The position numbers and the translations under genes are program-made. 64,000 nucleotides of DNA from Lewinellaceae bacterium (GTDB lineage: Bacteria > Bacteroidota > Bacteroidia > Chitinophagales > Saprospiraceae). Every line of letters begins with the position of its first letter. Positions within the stretch are counted from its first letter, which is position 1. The notes beneath the pieces were generated by a model. The model was not told the origin of the DNA. It saw nothing but the letters and a program-made list of their open reading frames with translations, and did not search any database. The DNA is taken from NCBI GenBank assembly GCA_020636375.1, contig JACJXZ010000004.1, positions 664,158 through 728,157 on the forward strand, given 5' to 3'. This document shows positions 25,151-35,100 of the stretch, piece by piece.

Positions 25151-26154
25151 ATGATCCGATACACCCAAGGTAATTTGCTGGCTTCAGAAGCACAAGCGCT
25201 GGTCAACACCGTCAACACCGTGGGCGTGATGGGCAAGGGCATTGCCCTGCAATTCAAAGAGCTTGGTTGCGGCAATGGAGGGCTGCAATGGGAAAAAGTC
25301 AGAGCGATGATCGAACGATTGCTTTCGGATAGCCCTGCTGAGATCATCGTTTATGAGCCAAACCCGAATATCAAGGAGGAACTTCAGCAAAGTGCCGAAT
25401 CCAAAACAGCAAAACTGACCCCCGCCCGGGCCATGCTGTTGTACGCCCTCTACCAATACGAACGCCAGGGGGAAGCCGCCAGCCTTTTTGTGGCCAACAA
25501 GCTGGCCTATTTCCTTTAGCGGATGGGAGAGCCGCTCCGGTTGAAGTTTGTGCCGCACTTCTATGGCCCGTATTCTCCTCAGGTACAACATGTTTTGTAT
25601 TATCTTAGGGATCACGCAATAATAAGTTACCCAAAATAGAGGAAGTTATTTTGTGTGCTGGCAAGGCGCCAAACGTAGGCATAGCCCAGCTACGGCGAGG
25701 CTTGGCAACAGTCTACCCCGCACACGGAGTGTCGGGGCCGCCAGCGCGCAAAAGAACGACTATAGATGGGTAAGTTATTGTTGCGCGATCCCTTAACGGC
25801 GTTTACCTCTATGGCCTGGAGCAGCAAAGCACACGGCCTTTTGAAGCACTTCAGCTCAATTACAGCCGCTACGAGCAAGTTGAACAATACCTGAAAGAAA
25901 ATCTCAATACGGGGCAACATGACCGCCTGCAGAACCTGATCAGCTTTATTGGGGGTTTTGAATCCGCCTACGCTTTGGAAATACTGGCGACGGTAGATTA
26001 TATCCTGGCCGAGCATCCCGGCATCGATGAAGAAGGCCTGCTGAAGAAAGCACAGGAATGGTCTTCCCGCAAGACGCGCCTGCTGAAGCCGGAGTATGTG
26101 CGGGTTGCCAGGGAGCGGATAATGAAACAGGAGGACGGCGCCCGGAAGAAATAG
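25151..26154 (+). pseudogene. Dead darG-like macrodomain antitoxin gene
   Basis: The start MIRYTQGNLLASEAQALVN and TVGVMGKGIALQFKE is the DarG macrodomain, which removes ADP-ribose that DarT puts on DNA. The frame then jumps directly to LGCGNGGLQWEKVRAMIE. The central 80-90 residues of the macrodomain normally found between FKE and LGCGNGG are missing in frame. The C-terminal DarG region follows (LTPARAMLLYALYQYERQG). CAG has become TAG at 25517-25519, and the 185-bp MITE-like element interrupts YYL/NGVYLYGLEQ. The rest continues to 26154 (KQEDGARKK). No darT toxin gene is adjacent. Three independent lesions make this a real pseudogene. Confidence 0.85.
25608..25792. mobile_element. MITE-like element, copy A (inserted in darG remnant)
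   Basis: Terminal inverted repeats GGGATCACGCAATAATAAG (left) and CTTATTATTG-like TTATTGTTGCGCGATCCC (right) bound a 185-bp, largely palindromic interior with no coding capacity. TTA flanks both ends, and removing the element plus one TTA restores the darG frame (YYL-NGV). An extra 29-bp palindrome (CCCCGCACAC...GTGTCGGGG) is present compared with copy B. Confidence 0.75.
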
Positions 26155-26501
26155 ATTATCTGGACCAATTTCAAATAAACCTGGCCGCTCAAAAAAAAAT
26201 CAGGTTTTTGAAATAGAGTTAACCCGCCTTCCGTTACCAAGATATTGTCCTGCAACCACTGCCTGCCGCGCACGTGAAAGGCCGGGCTGGCAAGCCGAAA
26301 TTGCCAATCCATCTACCCTTGCCGGAAACTATCCCCTGTTTAAGCCCGGAGTGGGCATGATGAAAATCATCAACACGAATAAGATTGCTCAGTAACTTTG
26401 CATAGTTACTGCTGTTAAGCCCCGTTACATGCTGGCCGCAGCTATGGTTTACGCTGCGTCGGCGCGGCTTGAGTGTCCAGGACGTGTTAAAAAGCCAGAC
26501 A
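26155..26501. other. Gap with an unassigned open frame fragment
   Basis: One plus-strand frame is open to a TAA near 26397 and ends GNYPLFKPGVGMMKIINTNK then IAQ. This looks like the C terminus of a former protein, but it has no usable start and I recognise no family. It may be more debris from the toxin-antitoxin remnant upstream. The promoter of the 13-heme cytochrome gene should lie in the last 100 bases; no convincing boxes are seen. Confidence 0.4.
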
Positions 26502-27527
26502 ATGCGCAACCAACTGAAAATAATAATACTGTTGGGCCTTACAGCCCTCCTCCAGTCGCAGTCGCCGCACGGCCCTGCCCTGAAGGTCAGCTGCGGGGAT
26601 TGCCATACGCCTTCCGGTTGGGAAGTAAAAGGCGGAGAAGATGCGCTGCTGTTTGACCATGGCCAAACGGAATTCCCGCTGACGGGGCGCCACACTGCCG
26701 TGGATTGCCGCGCCTGCCATCAAACCCTGGTTTTTCCGGAAGCGTCGCCCGAGTGCATTTCCTGCCATACGGACATGCACCGCGTTACCGTCGGTTCGGA
26801 CTGCGCCCGCTGCCATACGCCCGAGAATTGGCTGGTGGACGACGTCACCGAGCTGCATTATGATAATGGCTTCCCGCTGCTGGGCGTTCATGCAGTGCTG
26901 GACTGCGACGAGTGCCACGTCTCGGCATCTGCCCTGGAATTTAACCGGATCGGGAATGATTGCGTGAACTGCCACCGGGAAGACTACGAGGCCGCCGCCA
27001 ACCCCAACCACGCAAGCGCCGGCTTTTCCACCGATTGCTCGGAATGCCACAGCATCGACGGCTTCGGCTGGTCGTCCCAATTTATCAACCACAACTTTTT
27101 CCCGCTGGAGAAAGGGCACGATATAGCGGATTGCGCCCAATGCCACGCGGGCGGGAATTTTTCCAGTACCCCCACCGATTGTTACGCCTGCCACCGGCAG
27201 GATTATGAAAACGCAGCAAGCCCCAACCACCAGGAATCCAACTTCCCACTCAGCTGTACGGATTGCCACACGACGGACGTGGACTGGATGCCGGCTGAAT
27301 TTACGCGGCACGACGACCTGTTCCCGATCTTCAGCGGCAGGCACCGGGACGAGTGGAACAGCTGCGCCGACTGCCATATATCGACCGGCAATTACGCGGT
27401 GTTCAGCTGCATCGATTGCCACGAACACAACGACCCTTCGAGATTGGCCGATAAGCACGATGAGGTCAGGGATTATGTTTTTGAGAGCAGTGCCTGTTAT
27501 GAGTGCCATCCCCGGGGGGAGGAATAA
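26502..27527 (+). CDS. 13-heme periplasmic cytochrome c
   Basis: The 341-residue protein starts at the ATG at 26502 (MRNQLKIIILLGLTALLQSQ), a Sec signal peptide. I count 13 CxxCH motifs (first CGDCH, last CYECH), about one per 26 residues, with extra histidines before each (FDHGQ, LTGRH, LLGVH) that can serve as the second axial ligands. It lacks a T9SS tail or lipobox, so it is probably periplasmic or on the periplasmic face of the outer membrane. Its sequence runs parallel to the first 13 hemes of the 88-heme protein (QTLVFPEASPECISCHTD occurs in both), so the two are paralogues. The hemes would be attached by the CcsBA encoded downstream. Confidence 0.93.
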   Translation: MRNQLKIIILLGLTALLQSQSPHGPALKVSCGDCHTPSGWEVKGGEDALLFDHGQTEFPLTGRHTAVDCRACHQTLVFPEASPECISCHTDMHRVTVGSDCARCHTPENWLVDDVTELHYDNGFPLLGVHAVLDCDECHVSASALEFNRIGNDCVNCHREDYEAAANPNHASAGFSTDCSECHSIDGFGWSSQFINHNFFPLEKGHDIADCAQCHAGGNFSSTPTDCYACHRQDYENAASPNHQESNFPLSCTDCHTTDVDWMPAEFTRHDDLFPIFSGRHRDEWNSCADCHISTGNYAVFSCIDCHEHNDPSRLADKHDEVRDYVFESSACYECHPRGEE

Positions 27528-27596
27528 GGATATAGATTGTGATGTAACAGAGGCTGTGAGAAAAGCCATACTTCAATCACTGCTCCAGGCCGGGCA

Positions 27597-27690
27597 GGTT
27601 GTCTGTTGTTGGTTGCTTGTTGTCAGCCTGGAAACCCGGGACCTTCTGGCCAACAACCGGCAACAAACAACAAACAACCCTGGTTTCCGG
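27597..27690. repeat. Heptamer-period inverted repeat element 5
   Basis: GGTTGTCTGTTGTTGGTTGC (left) faces CAACAACCGGCAACAAACAA (right) with 7-nt spacing of the CAAC units. An inner pair, CCTGGAAACCCGG / CCTGGTTTCCGG, extends the fold. It lies 70 bp after the 13-heme cytochrome stop codon and may end its transcript. Confidence 0.8.
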
Positions 27691-27822
27691 CGTTTTCTCA
27701 ATGCCCTTGTTACATCACAGATTTAGATGCTATGCTGAGCAGGGGTAGTTAATGGTTGTTACTGGCACCCCCAGCTATAGGGGTTGTGCCCCTTGCGGTG
27801 CGCCCTATAGGTTCATTTTACA

Positions 27823-27910
27823 AACCGCAGGGAACGCAGAGTACCACAGAGGAAAGCATAAAGCGGAGCGAGATTACCCCTCTCTGCGGTCCTCTGCGTT
27901 CCCTGCGGTT
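27823..27910. repeat. Large palindrome (AACCGCAGGGAACGCAGAG type)
   Basis: AACCGCAGGGAACGCAGAG at the left end (27823) pairs with CTCTGCGTTCCCTGCGGTT at the right end (to 27910), with near-perfect arms of about 32 nt. It belongs to a recognisable class of intergenic repeats (CCGCAGAGAACGCAGAG-like) seen in many Bacteroidota. The 573-bp gap between the 13- and 23-heme genes holds this, element 5 and no gene. Confidence 0.85.
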
Positions 27911-28100
27911 AAAAAACTGGCACAGCCCAGAGGTTAGGCCAGCCTGGTGGTTTTATTAGTTTACAACCTGCGGCCTAAAGTTCCGGGACGCCAATTCCCG
28001 TTCAGCAAAAAAAAATTCCCGTTCGGAAACTGGGCGCCGGTTTTGTTGTGTATTTGGCTAAAAAAACAAGTAATTCACGCAACATTCGAAAAACATTAGC

Positions 28101-29924
28101 ATGAAACCAGGCATCCTGCATGTGGTTTGTTGGCTGAACATCCTGTTCCTTGGAGAGATGCATGCCCAGCTGTCGCCCGGCCCTCTGGCCCGCGCCCATG
28201 CCGATCTGGAGGGGATCGCCAATTGCACCCAATGCCATACCCTCGGAGAGAAGGTTTCCAACGACAAATGCCTGGATTGCCACAAAGAGATCAAAAGCCT
28301 GATCGCCCGGCAGGCCGGCTACCATGCCTCCCGGGAAGTGCGCGGCCAGGACTGTTCCGAATGCCACAGCGAACACCACGGCCGGAATTTCGACATGGTG
28401 CGGTTTGACGAAGCGAATTTCAACCACAACCTGACGGGCTATGAACTGACCGGCGCGCACCGCCGGATCGACTGCCGCCAATGCCACATGCCCGACCTGA
28501 TCGGTGAGCCGGAGCTGAAAAAGAGGAAGGATACTTTCCTGGGGCTGAACCGGGAGTGCGCCTCCTGCCACGAGGACTACCATCAGAAAACCCTGCCCAA
28601 CGACTGTGCGCGCTGCCACGTCACCGACGCCTTCGCGCCGGCCCGCAAGTTCGACCACAACCAGGCGGATTTCGCCCTGGCTGGCAAGCACCGGGACGTG
28701 CAGTGTATCGAATGCCACCAAAAAGAAACCCGCAACGGAAAAGACTTCCAGGTTTTTACCGGGCTGGAATTCGCCAACTGCAACAGCTGCCATGCGGATG
28801 CCCACCAGGACAACCTGGGGGCCAATTGCAAACAGTGCCATACAGAGGAGTCTTTTTCTTCCCTGAGCCAGGTCCGGCGGTTCAACCACGGCCAGACCAA
28901 TTTCCCGCTCCGGGGGGCACACCAGCGGGCCAACTGTGCCGGTTGCCATAATATGGACGCCGGGCCGGTGCGGATTTTCCAGGACCGCCTGGGCGTCCGG
29001 CCGGATAACTGCGTTTCCTGCCACGAGGATGTGCACGACGATAAATTCGGCAACCAGTGTGCCGATTGCCACAATGAGCGTTCCTTCCGGGATATCGACA
29101 CCCGGAGTTTCAACCACAACCTGACGGAATTCCGCCTGGTTGGCAAACACGAGGCGGTGGATTGCCGGCAATGCCATACTGAAAGCCTGGTGGCGCCCGT
29201 GCCCCACAACGAGTGCGCCGCCTGCCACGTGGACTATCACGAGGGGGCGTTTGCCACCCCGCCGCCGGCCCGCGATTGTGCGGCCTGCCACACCGAAGAG
29301 GGGTTCGATATCACCCTGTTCACTTTTGAGGACCACAGCCGGTCCAGCTTTCCGCTGGACGGCGCCCACCTGGCCACGCCCTGCTTCGCCTGCCACCTGG
29401 AGGGCGAAAAATGGAAGTTCAGGAATATCGGAGCGCGCTGTATCGATTGCCACGAAGATGTGCATCAGGGCCGTATCGACGAAAAGTATTACCCGGGCCA
29501 GTCCTGCGAAACCTGCCATGTGACCGCCGGCTGGGCGGAAAATTCCTTTGACCACGGCCGGACGGACTTTGCCCTGCAAGGGGCCCATGCCCGGCAATCC
29601 TGCGCGGCCTGCCACCGGCCGGATGCGGAAGGGCCCGCCGACAGCCCGATCGGCTTTACGGGCCTGCCAACCGAGTGTGCGGCCTGTCATGAAACCGTTC
29701 ACGGGCGCCAGTTTGAACAGGATGGCGCCACCGATTGCGCGCGTTGCCATGGATTCGAACAGTGGGGCATCGGCGATTTCAACCACGACAAAACGGCCTT
29801 CAGGCTCGAAGGGCGGCATGCGGAAATTGCCTGCGAAGCCTGCCACAAACCTATGAAGGTTGATGGCGAGATCATCACGCAATATAAATTTGAAAGTTTC
29901 GAATGTATAGTTTGCCACCAATAA
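28101..29924 (+). CDS. 23-heme cytochrome c (cytochrome c3-like repeats)
   Basis: This 607-residue protein has an N-terminal signal sequence (MKPGILHVVCWLNILFLGEM, probable cleavage after HAQ) and 23 CxxCH motifs by my count, from CTQCH to CIVCH five residues before the end. Repeating phrases such as FNHNLTGYELTGAHRRIDCR show tandem modules of about 100 residues. The His of FNH and GAH/GKH supply candidate distal ligands for bis-His hemes. Several CxxCH-x2-H groups (CHEDYHQ, CHADAHQ, CHEDVHD) are seen. It should be periplasmic or outer-membrane associated and could connect the inner-membrane oxidoreductase to the barrel encoded next. It is not a close copy of the 13- and 88-heme pair. Confidence 0.93.
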   Translation: MKPGILHVVCWLNILFLGEMHAQLSPGPLARAHADLEGIANCTQCHTLGEKVSNDKCLDCHKEIKSLIARQAGYHASREVRGQDCSECHSEHHGRNFDMVRFDEANFNHNLTGYELTGAHRRIDCRQCHMPDLIGEPELKKRKDTFLGLNRECASCHEDYHQKTLPNDCARCHVTDAFAPARKFDHNQADFALAGKHRDVQCIECHQKETRNGKDFQVFTGLEFANCNSCHADAHQDNLGANCKQCHTEESFSSLSQVRRFNHGQTNFPLRGAHQRANCAGCHNMDAGPVRIFQDRLGVRPDNCVSCHEDVHDDKFGNQCADCHNERSFRDIDTRSFNHNLTEFRLVGKHEAVDCRQCHTESLVAPVPHNECAACHVDYHEGAFATPPPARDCAACHTEEGFDITLFTFEDHSRSSFPLDGAHLATPCFACHLEGEKWKFRNIGARCIDCHEDVHQGRIDEKYYPGQSCETCHVTAGWAENSFDHGRTDFALQGAHARQSCAACHRPDAEGPADSPIGFTGLPTECAACHETVHGRQFEQDGATDCARCHGFEQWGIGDFNHDKTAFRLEGRHAEIACEACHKPMKVDGEIITQYKFESFECIVCHQ

Positions 29925-29998
29925 ATGGCCGGAACGAAATAGAGAAATGCGAGTAAGTGAGTGGTATGACTTTTCTTGAAACCTGTAAATCGGAGAAT

Positions 29999-30132
29999 GT
30001 TCGCGAGAGGCTGTAGCCTCGATGCGGGATAATTTGCCAGTCTCTGACTGGCGTAAATCAATATATTTCGCAGTTCACGCAAGTCTGGAGACTTGGTGAT
30101 TATTCCGCATCGCGTCACAGACGCTCGCGAAC
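29999..30132. repeat. Imperfect terminal-inverted-repeat element
   Basis: GTTCGCGAGAGGCTGTAGCC at the left end matches the reverse complement of the right end (GCTCGCGAAC at 30123-30132) over about 34 nt with several mismatches. Two inner small palindromes (GCCAGTCTCTGACTGGC, AAGTCTGGAGACTT) lie inside. It has no coding capacity. Confidence 0.7.
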
Positions 30133-30183
30133 GCCCAGATTTATTGGTAAGGTAAATATGTCCGGTTACTTATTTCTGTCTAA

Positions 30184-30337
30184 GGGATTGCGCAATAATA
30201 AGTTACACAGAATAGACGAAGTTATTTTGTGTGCTGGCAAGGCGCCAAACGCAGGCATAGCAGAGCTACGGCGAGGCTTGGCAACGCCGCCAGCGCGCAA
30301 AAGAACGAGTATAAATGGGTAATTTATTGTTGCGCAA
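30184..30337. mobile_element. MITE-like element, copy B
   Basis: This is the second copy of the element at 25608. It starts GGGATTGCGCAATAATAAG and shares the interior TTTTGTGTGCTGGCAAGGCG and the right side TTATTGTTGCGCAA. It lacks the 29-bp inner palindrome of copy A, and its right terminal bases have decayed. It lies 45 bp upstream of the barrel gene and could affect that gene's promoter. Confidence 0.72.
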
Positions 30338-30381
30338 ATAGAATATAAAGATTCCAAAACCAGAACAACATAAAGGTTGAA

Positions 30382-32022
30382 ATGAAATATTATCTCACTC
30401 TTTTGTTTTTCGCGCTTGCCGGCTTTGCCCTTCACGGGCAGGGGCAGCTGGTTTTGGAAAAAGGCACCGTGTCCTTTGTCTCTTCCCGGAATGTATATGT
30501 GAAGTTTGCTTCTACCCAAAATATCAACCTCGGGGACACCCTGTTCATCAGCAGGGCCGGCGAGCTGATCCCCGCCCTGCTGGCCAACAATAAATCGTCC
30601 ACCTCCATTGTTTGTACGCCCCTGCTGGACGAAAAGATGGAGGTGTCGCAGGAAGTGGTGGCCAAAACCACCGCGAAAAAAGAACCGCCGAAGGCAAAAG
30701 AAGAAAAGGAAGGAAGAGGCCGCCCGCCCGCCCGCCCGCAGACAATGAAAAGGCCGCCGCTGCCGAAAGTAGTAACCCGGTGATTACGCCGGAATCGGAA
30801 GACGGCGAACCCCTGTTCCGGCAAAGAGTCAGCGGGCGGATCTCGGCGGGTTCGTACAGCAATTTTTCGGATTACCAGAATACCCACCGGATGCGTTACG
30901 CCTTTCTGTTCCGGGGGCAGAACCTGAGTAACTCGAGGTTCTCGACCGACAACTACATCACCTTCCGGCATACGCTGAACGAATGGGACGAAGTGAAGGA
31001 AAACCTGGGCCGGGCGCTCAAAGTGTATTCGCTTTCGGTGAGTTATGACTTTGACTCCACATCGAACCTCACCCTGGGCCGGAAGATCAACCCCCGGATG
31101 TCGAGCGTCGGGGCAATCGACGGCCTGCAGTATGAAAAAGGGTTTGGCCATTTCACCGTCGGCGCCATCGCCGGGTCCAGGCCCGATTTTTCGGATTACG
31201 GTTTCAATCCGGGCCTGATGCAGGCGGGCGCCTACGTTGGTTTTGCCGTGGGCGAAGGCGCTGATTTCCAGCAGACGACCTTCGGCTTCATCGAGCAGCG
31301 CAACAAGGCCAAAGTCGACCGGCGGTTCGTCTATTTCCAGCACATGCAGGAATTGCTCAACAACCTGAACCTGTTCAGCTCCTTCGAAGTAGACCTTTAC
31401 GAGAACATCAACAACGAGGCGCACAGCGCCCTGCGGCTGGCCAACCTGCTGGTCTCCCTGCGGTACCGGCTGTCCCGCAACCTGCGTTTCTCCGCCTCCT
31501 ACGACAACCGGAAGAACATCATATACTACGAATCCTACAAGAGTTTCATCGACCGCCTGATCGAGGACGAGACCCGGCAGGGCCTGCGGCTGGGGGCCAG
31601 CTACCGCCCGTTCAAAACTATCGTCCTGGGCGCCAATGCAAGCTGGCGCTTCCAGAAGAGCGACCTGAACCTGTCCAGGAACCTGAATGCCTACCTGAAT
31701 TTCAGCCGTTTGCCGATGCTGAACGCCCGGGTGTCCCTCACCGCCAATTTCCTGCAGACGAACTTCCTGAACAGCAGGATATTCGGCGCGCGCATCTCAA
31801 AAGATATCATCAGGAGAAAACTGGATGGGGAGCTGTACTACCGCAAAGTCCATTATCAATATAAAAGCAACGAAACAACCATTGGCCAGGATATCGCCGG
31901 CGCCAGCCTTTCGCTGAACCTGATGAAGAACCTGGCCCTGTACTTATATTACGAAGGCACTTTTGACGATAAAGTACCAGGCGCTGCACCGGTTCAATAG
32001 CCGCATTATTCAGCGGTTCTAG
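30382..32022 (+). CDS. Outer-membrane beta-barrel of the cytochrome locus (reading frame interrupted)
   Basis: A signal peptide (MKYYLTLLFFALAGFALHGQ) leads into a small periplasmic domain (VSFVSSRNVYVKF, NINLGDTLFISRAGELI), a Lys/Glu/Pro/Ala linker, and a barrel of about 380 residues rich in alternating strands (RISAGSYSNFSDYQN, LRFSASYDNRKN). The linker and barrel are in different frames, and the break lies in a CCCG tetranucleotide run at 30720-30739. One added CCCG restores a continuous frame exactly (RPPARPPADNEK). A second break near 31974 (AAAGTACCAGG) separates the last strand: the other frame ends in the typical aromatic barrel terminus (HRFNSRIIQRF) at 32022, whereas the given frame stops at 32000. 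Its position between the 23- and 88-heme genes suggests a porin through which cytochromes contact the outside. Confidence 0.75.
30720..30739 (+). repeat. CCCG tetranucleotide tract inside the barrel gene
   Basis: Four perfect CCCG units (30723-30738) with partial units on each side sit exactly where the barrel gene changes frame. Gain of one unit joins the signal-peptide part to the barrel part. Confidence 0.8.
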
Positions 32023-32077
32023 GAGCGCGGTATCATACCGCGAACCGGCTTTTCGCGGTACCTGGATACCGCGCTCC
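32022..32077. repeat. Nested palindrome before the 88-heme gene
   Basis: GGAGCGCGGTATC (32022-32034) and GATACCGCGCTCC (32065-32077) are perfect inverted repeats. Inside them ATACCGCGAA and TTCGCGGTA pair as well, giving a two-tier stem. It follows the barrel stop codon immediately and may end or process that transcript. Confidence 0.8.
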
Positions 32078-32108
32078 AGGTACAGCCAGGCTAAAATGCT
32101 ACAGCAGG

Positions 32109-32138
32109 TTTAAATAGTTTACAAAAAAATTATATTTT
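32109..32138 (+). promoter_or_regulatory. Candidate promoter of the 88-heme cytochrome gene
   Basis: TATATTTT at 32131-32138 is one base from the Bacteroidota -7 consensus TAnnTTTG. A TTTA lies 18 nt upstream where TTTG is expected. The tract is AT-rich against a GC-rich background and ends 43 bp before the ATG. This is a weak match. Confidence 0.3.
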
Positions 32139-32181
32139 CAGATGGTGAAATCTTTACTCCGTATAAACCCAAACGTCCCGA

Positions 32182-35100
32182 ATGCGTAGGCTGCCCCCCA
32201 TCATATTACTGCTGGGGCTGGCCATGAGCCTGTATTCGCAGTCCCCCCACGGCGCCGGCTTCGAGGCCAACTGTGCCGACTGCCATTCGGCTTTCAGCTG
32301 GGAGATAGATGCGGACACCCTTCGTTTCAACCACGACACCACCGCTTTCCCGCTGGCGGGGCGGCATGCCCGGGTGGATTGCCGGGACTGCCACCAAACC
32401 CTCGTCTTTCCGGAGGCGAGCCCGGAATGCATTTCCTGCCACACCGATATCCACCGAACCACTGTCGGTTCGGATTGCGCCCGCTGCCATACGCCCGACA
32501 ACTGGCTGGTGGACAACATTACGGAGCTTCATCAGGAAAACGGCTTTCCCCTGCTGGGCGCACACGCAGCCCTGAGCTGCAACGACTGCCACGTCTCCGA
32601 ATCGGCCCTGGAGTTCAACCGCATCGGCAACGATTGCGTGAACTGCCACCTGGACGACTTCAACGCCACCACCAACCCCAACCACCAGGATGCGGGCTTT
32701 TCGATCAATTGTGCCGACTGCCACAGCATAGAAGGCACCGACTGGTCCTCCGATAACGTGGATCACAGCTTCTTCCCCCTTACCAAAGGCCACGACGTCG
32801 GGGATTGCGCCCAATGCCATACCGGCGGGGATTTTGCCGGCACGCCCACCGACTGCTATGCCTGCCACCAACCGGATTACGAAAACTCGCTGGACCCTAA
32901 CCACCCGGCCGCCGGCCTGCCCGTCAGCTGTGCCGAATGCCACACCACCGACGTGGGGTGGATGCCCGCCGAATACGCCCAGCACGATGCCCTGTTCCCC
33001 ATTTACAGCGGCGAGCACGAGGGGCAGTGGTCCCAGTGTTCCGATTGCCACAACAACCCCTCCAATTACGCCGAGTTCAGGTGCATCAACTGCCACATCA
33101 ATCCGGAAACCGACGATGGCCACGCCGGCGTTAGCGGTTATGTTTATGAAAATACGGCCTGCCTGGCCTGCCACCCGGCGGGCAGCACTGACGGTGCCTT
33201 TGACCACAACAGCACCAGGTTCCCGCTGACGGGGGCACACCTGGCTGCCGATTGCATATTGTGCCATGCCGATGGTTACGCGGGTACGCCCACCGAATGC
33301 GAAGCCTGCCATACCGAAGATTTCAACAACAGCGCCAACCCCAACCATCAGGTGCTGGGGCTGCCAACGGACTGCGCCGCCTGCCATACCACCGAGCCCG
33401 GCTGGAGCCCGGCAACTTTTGATATCCACAACGACTTCTACCCCCTGAACGGCGCGCATGCCGATATTTCAACGGACTGCGCCGCCTGCCATAACGGGGA
33501 CTACAACAATACGCCCAACACCTGCGCCGCCTGCCACATCGGCGATTACAACCAAACCACTGCGCCGGACCACCAGGCCGGGCAGTTCCCAGTGGATTGC
33601 GAGAGCTGCCATACCGAAACAGCCTGGGTCCCGTCGACCCTGGACCACAGCAGTTTCTATCCCCTTACCGGCGCGCACGCCGCCATAGCCGATGACTGTG
33701 TCGCCTGCCACAGCGCCGGCTACGACAACACGCCCAATGAATGCGCCGGCTGCCATACGCCGGACTATGACCAAAGCGCCAACCCCAACCATCAAGTGCT
33801 GGGGCTGCCAACGGACTGTGCCGCCTGCCATACCACCGAGCCCGGCTGGAGCCCTGCCACCTTTGATATTCATAACGATTTTCACCCCCTGAACGGCGCG
33901 CATGCCGCCATTGCCAATGACTGCGCCGCCTGCCACAACGGCGATTACAACAACACCCCCAACACCTGCTTCGGCTGCCACGCCAGCGATTACAACCAGG
34001 CAGTGGACCCCAACCACGCCGCGGCCCAGTTCCCGGTGGATTGCCAGAGCTGCCATTCTGAGAGCCAATGGGTGCCGGCAACCTTCGACCATGACGGGCA
34101 GTACTTCCCGATCTACAGCGGCAAACACGACGGGGAGTGGAACGAATGTACCGACTGCCACACCAACCCGTCGAACTACGCAGAGTTCAGCTGCATCAAC
34201 TGCCATGTCAACCCGGAAACGGACGAAGAGCACGAAGGGGTAGGAGGATACGTCTATGAAAACTCAGCCTGCCTGGCCTGCCACCCCACAGGCGACGCAG
34301 ATGCCGTTTTCGACCACAATGCGACGGCTTTCCCGCTGACCGGCGCTCACATCGCAGCGCAGTGCCTGGATTGCCATGCCGCCGGTTATGCCGGCACCTC
34401 CTCCGAATGCGCTTCCTGCCATACTAACGACTTTAACCAAACGGCCAACCCGAACCACAACGCCCTGGGCCTTCCCACGGACTGTGCCTCCTGCCATACC
34501 ACTGATCCCGGCTGGCGCCCCGCCACCTTCGATATCCATAACGATTTTCACCCCCTGAACGGCGCCCATGCAACCATCGCCAATGATTGCGCCGGCTGCC
34601 ACAACGGCGATTACAACAATACGCCCAATGACTGCGCCGGCTGCCATGCCGGAGACTACAACCAAACTACCGCGCCGGACCACCAGGCGGCCCAGTTTCC
34701 GATGGACTGCCAGGATTGCCACAGCGAGACGGCCTGGGCGCCGTCGGCCTTCGACCACAACAGCTTCTACCCGCTGACTGGCGCCCATGCAACCGTAGCC
34801 GACGACTGCGTGGGCTGCCACAACGGCGACTACGACAACACGCCCAACACCTGCGCCGGCTGCCACACCCCGGATTACAACCAAAGCGCCAACCCCAGCC
34901 ACCCGGCGCTGGGCCTGCCTACGGACTGCGAGAGCTGCCATACGACGGCGCCGGACTGGATGCCGGCCGGCTTCGCCATTCACGACGATTACTATGCCCT
35001 GAACGGCGCCCATGCAACTATCGCCAATGATTGCGCCGCCTGCCACAACGGCGATTACAACAACACCCCCAATACCTGCTTCGGCTGCCATGCCAGCGAT

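Noticed and set aside
25517..25519. TAG in the darG-like gene read as pyrrolysine or a suppressed stop
   Set aside because: There is no sign of a pyrrolysine system, and two further lesions show that the gene is dead.
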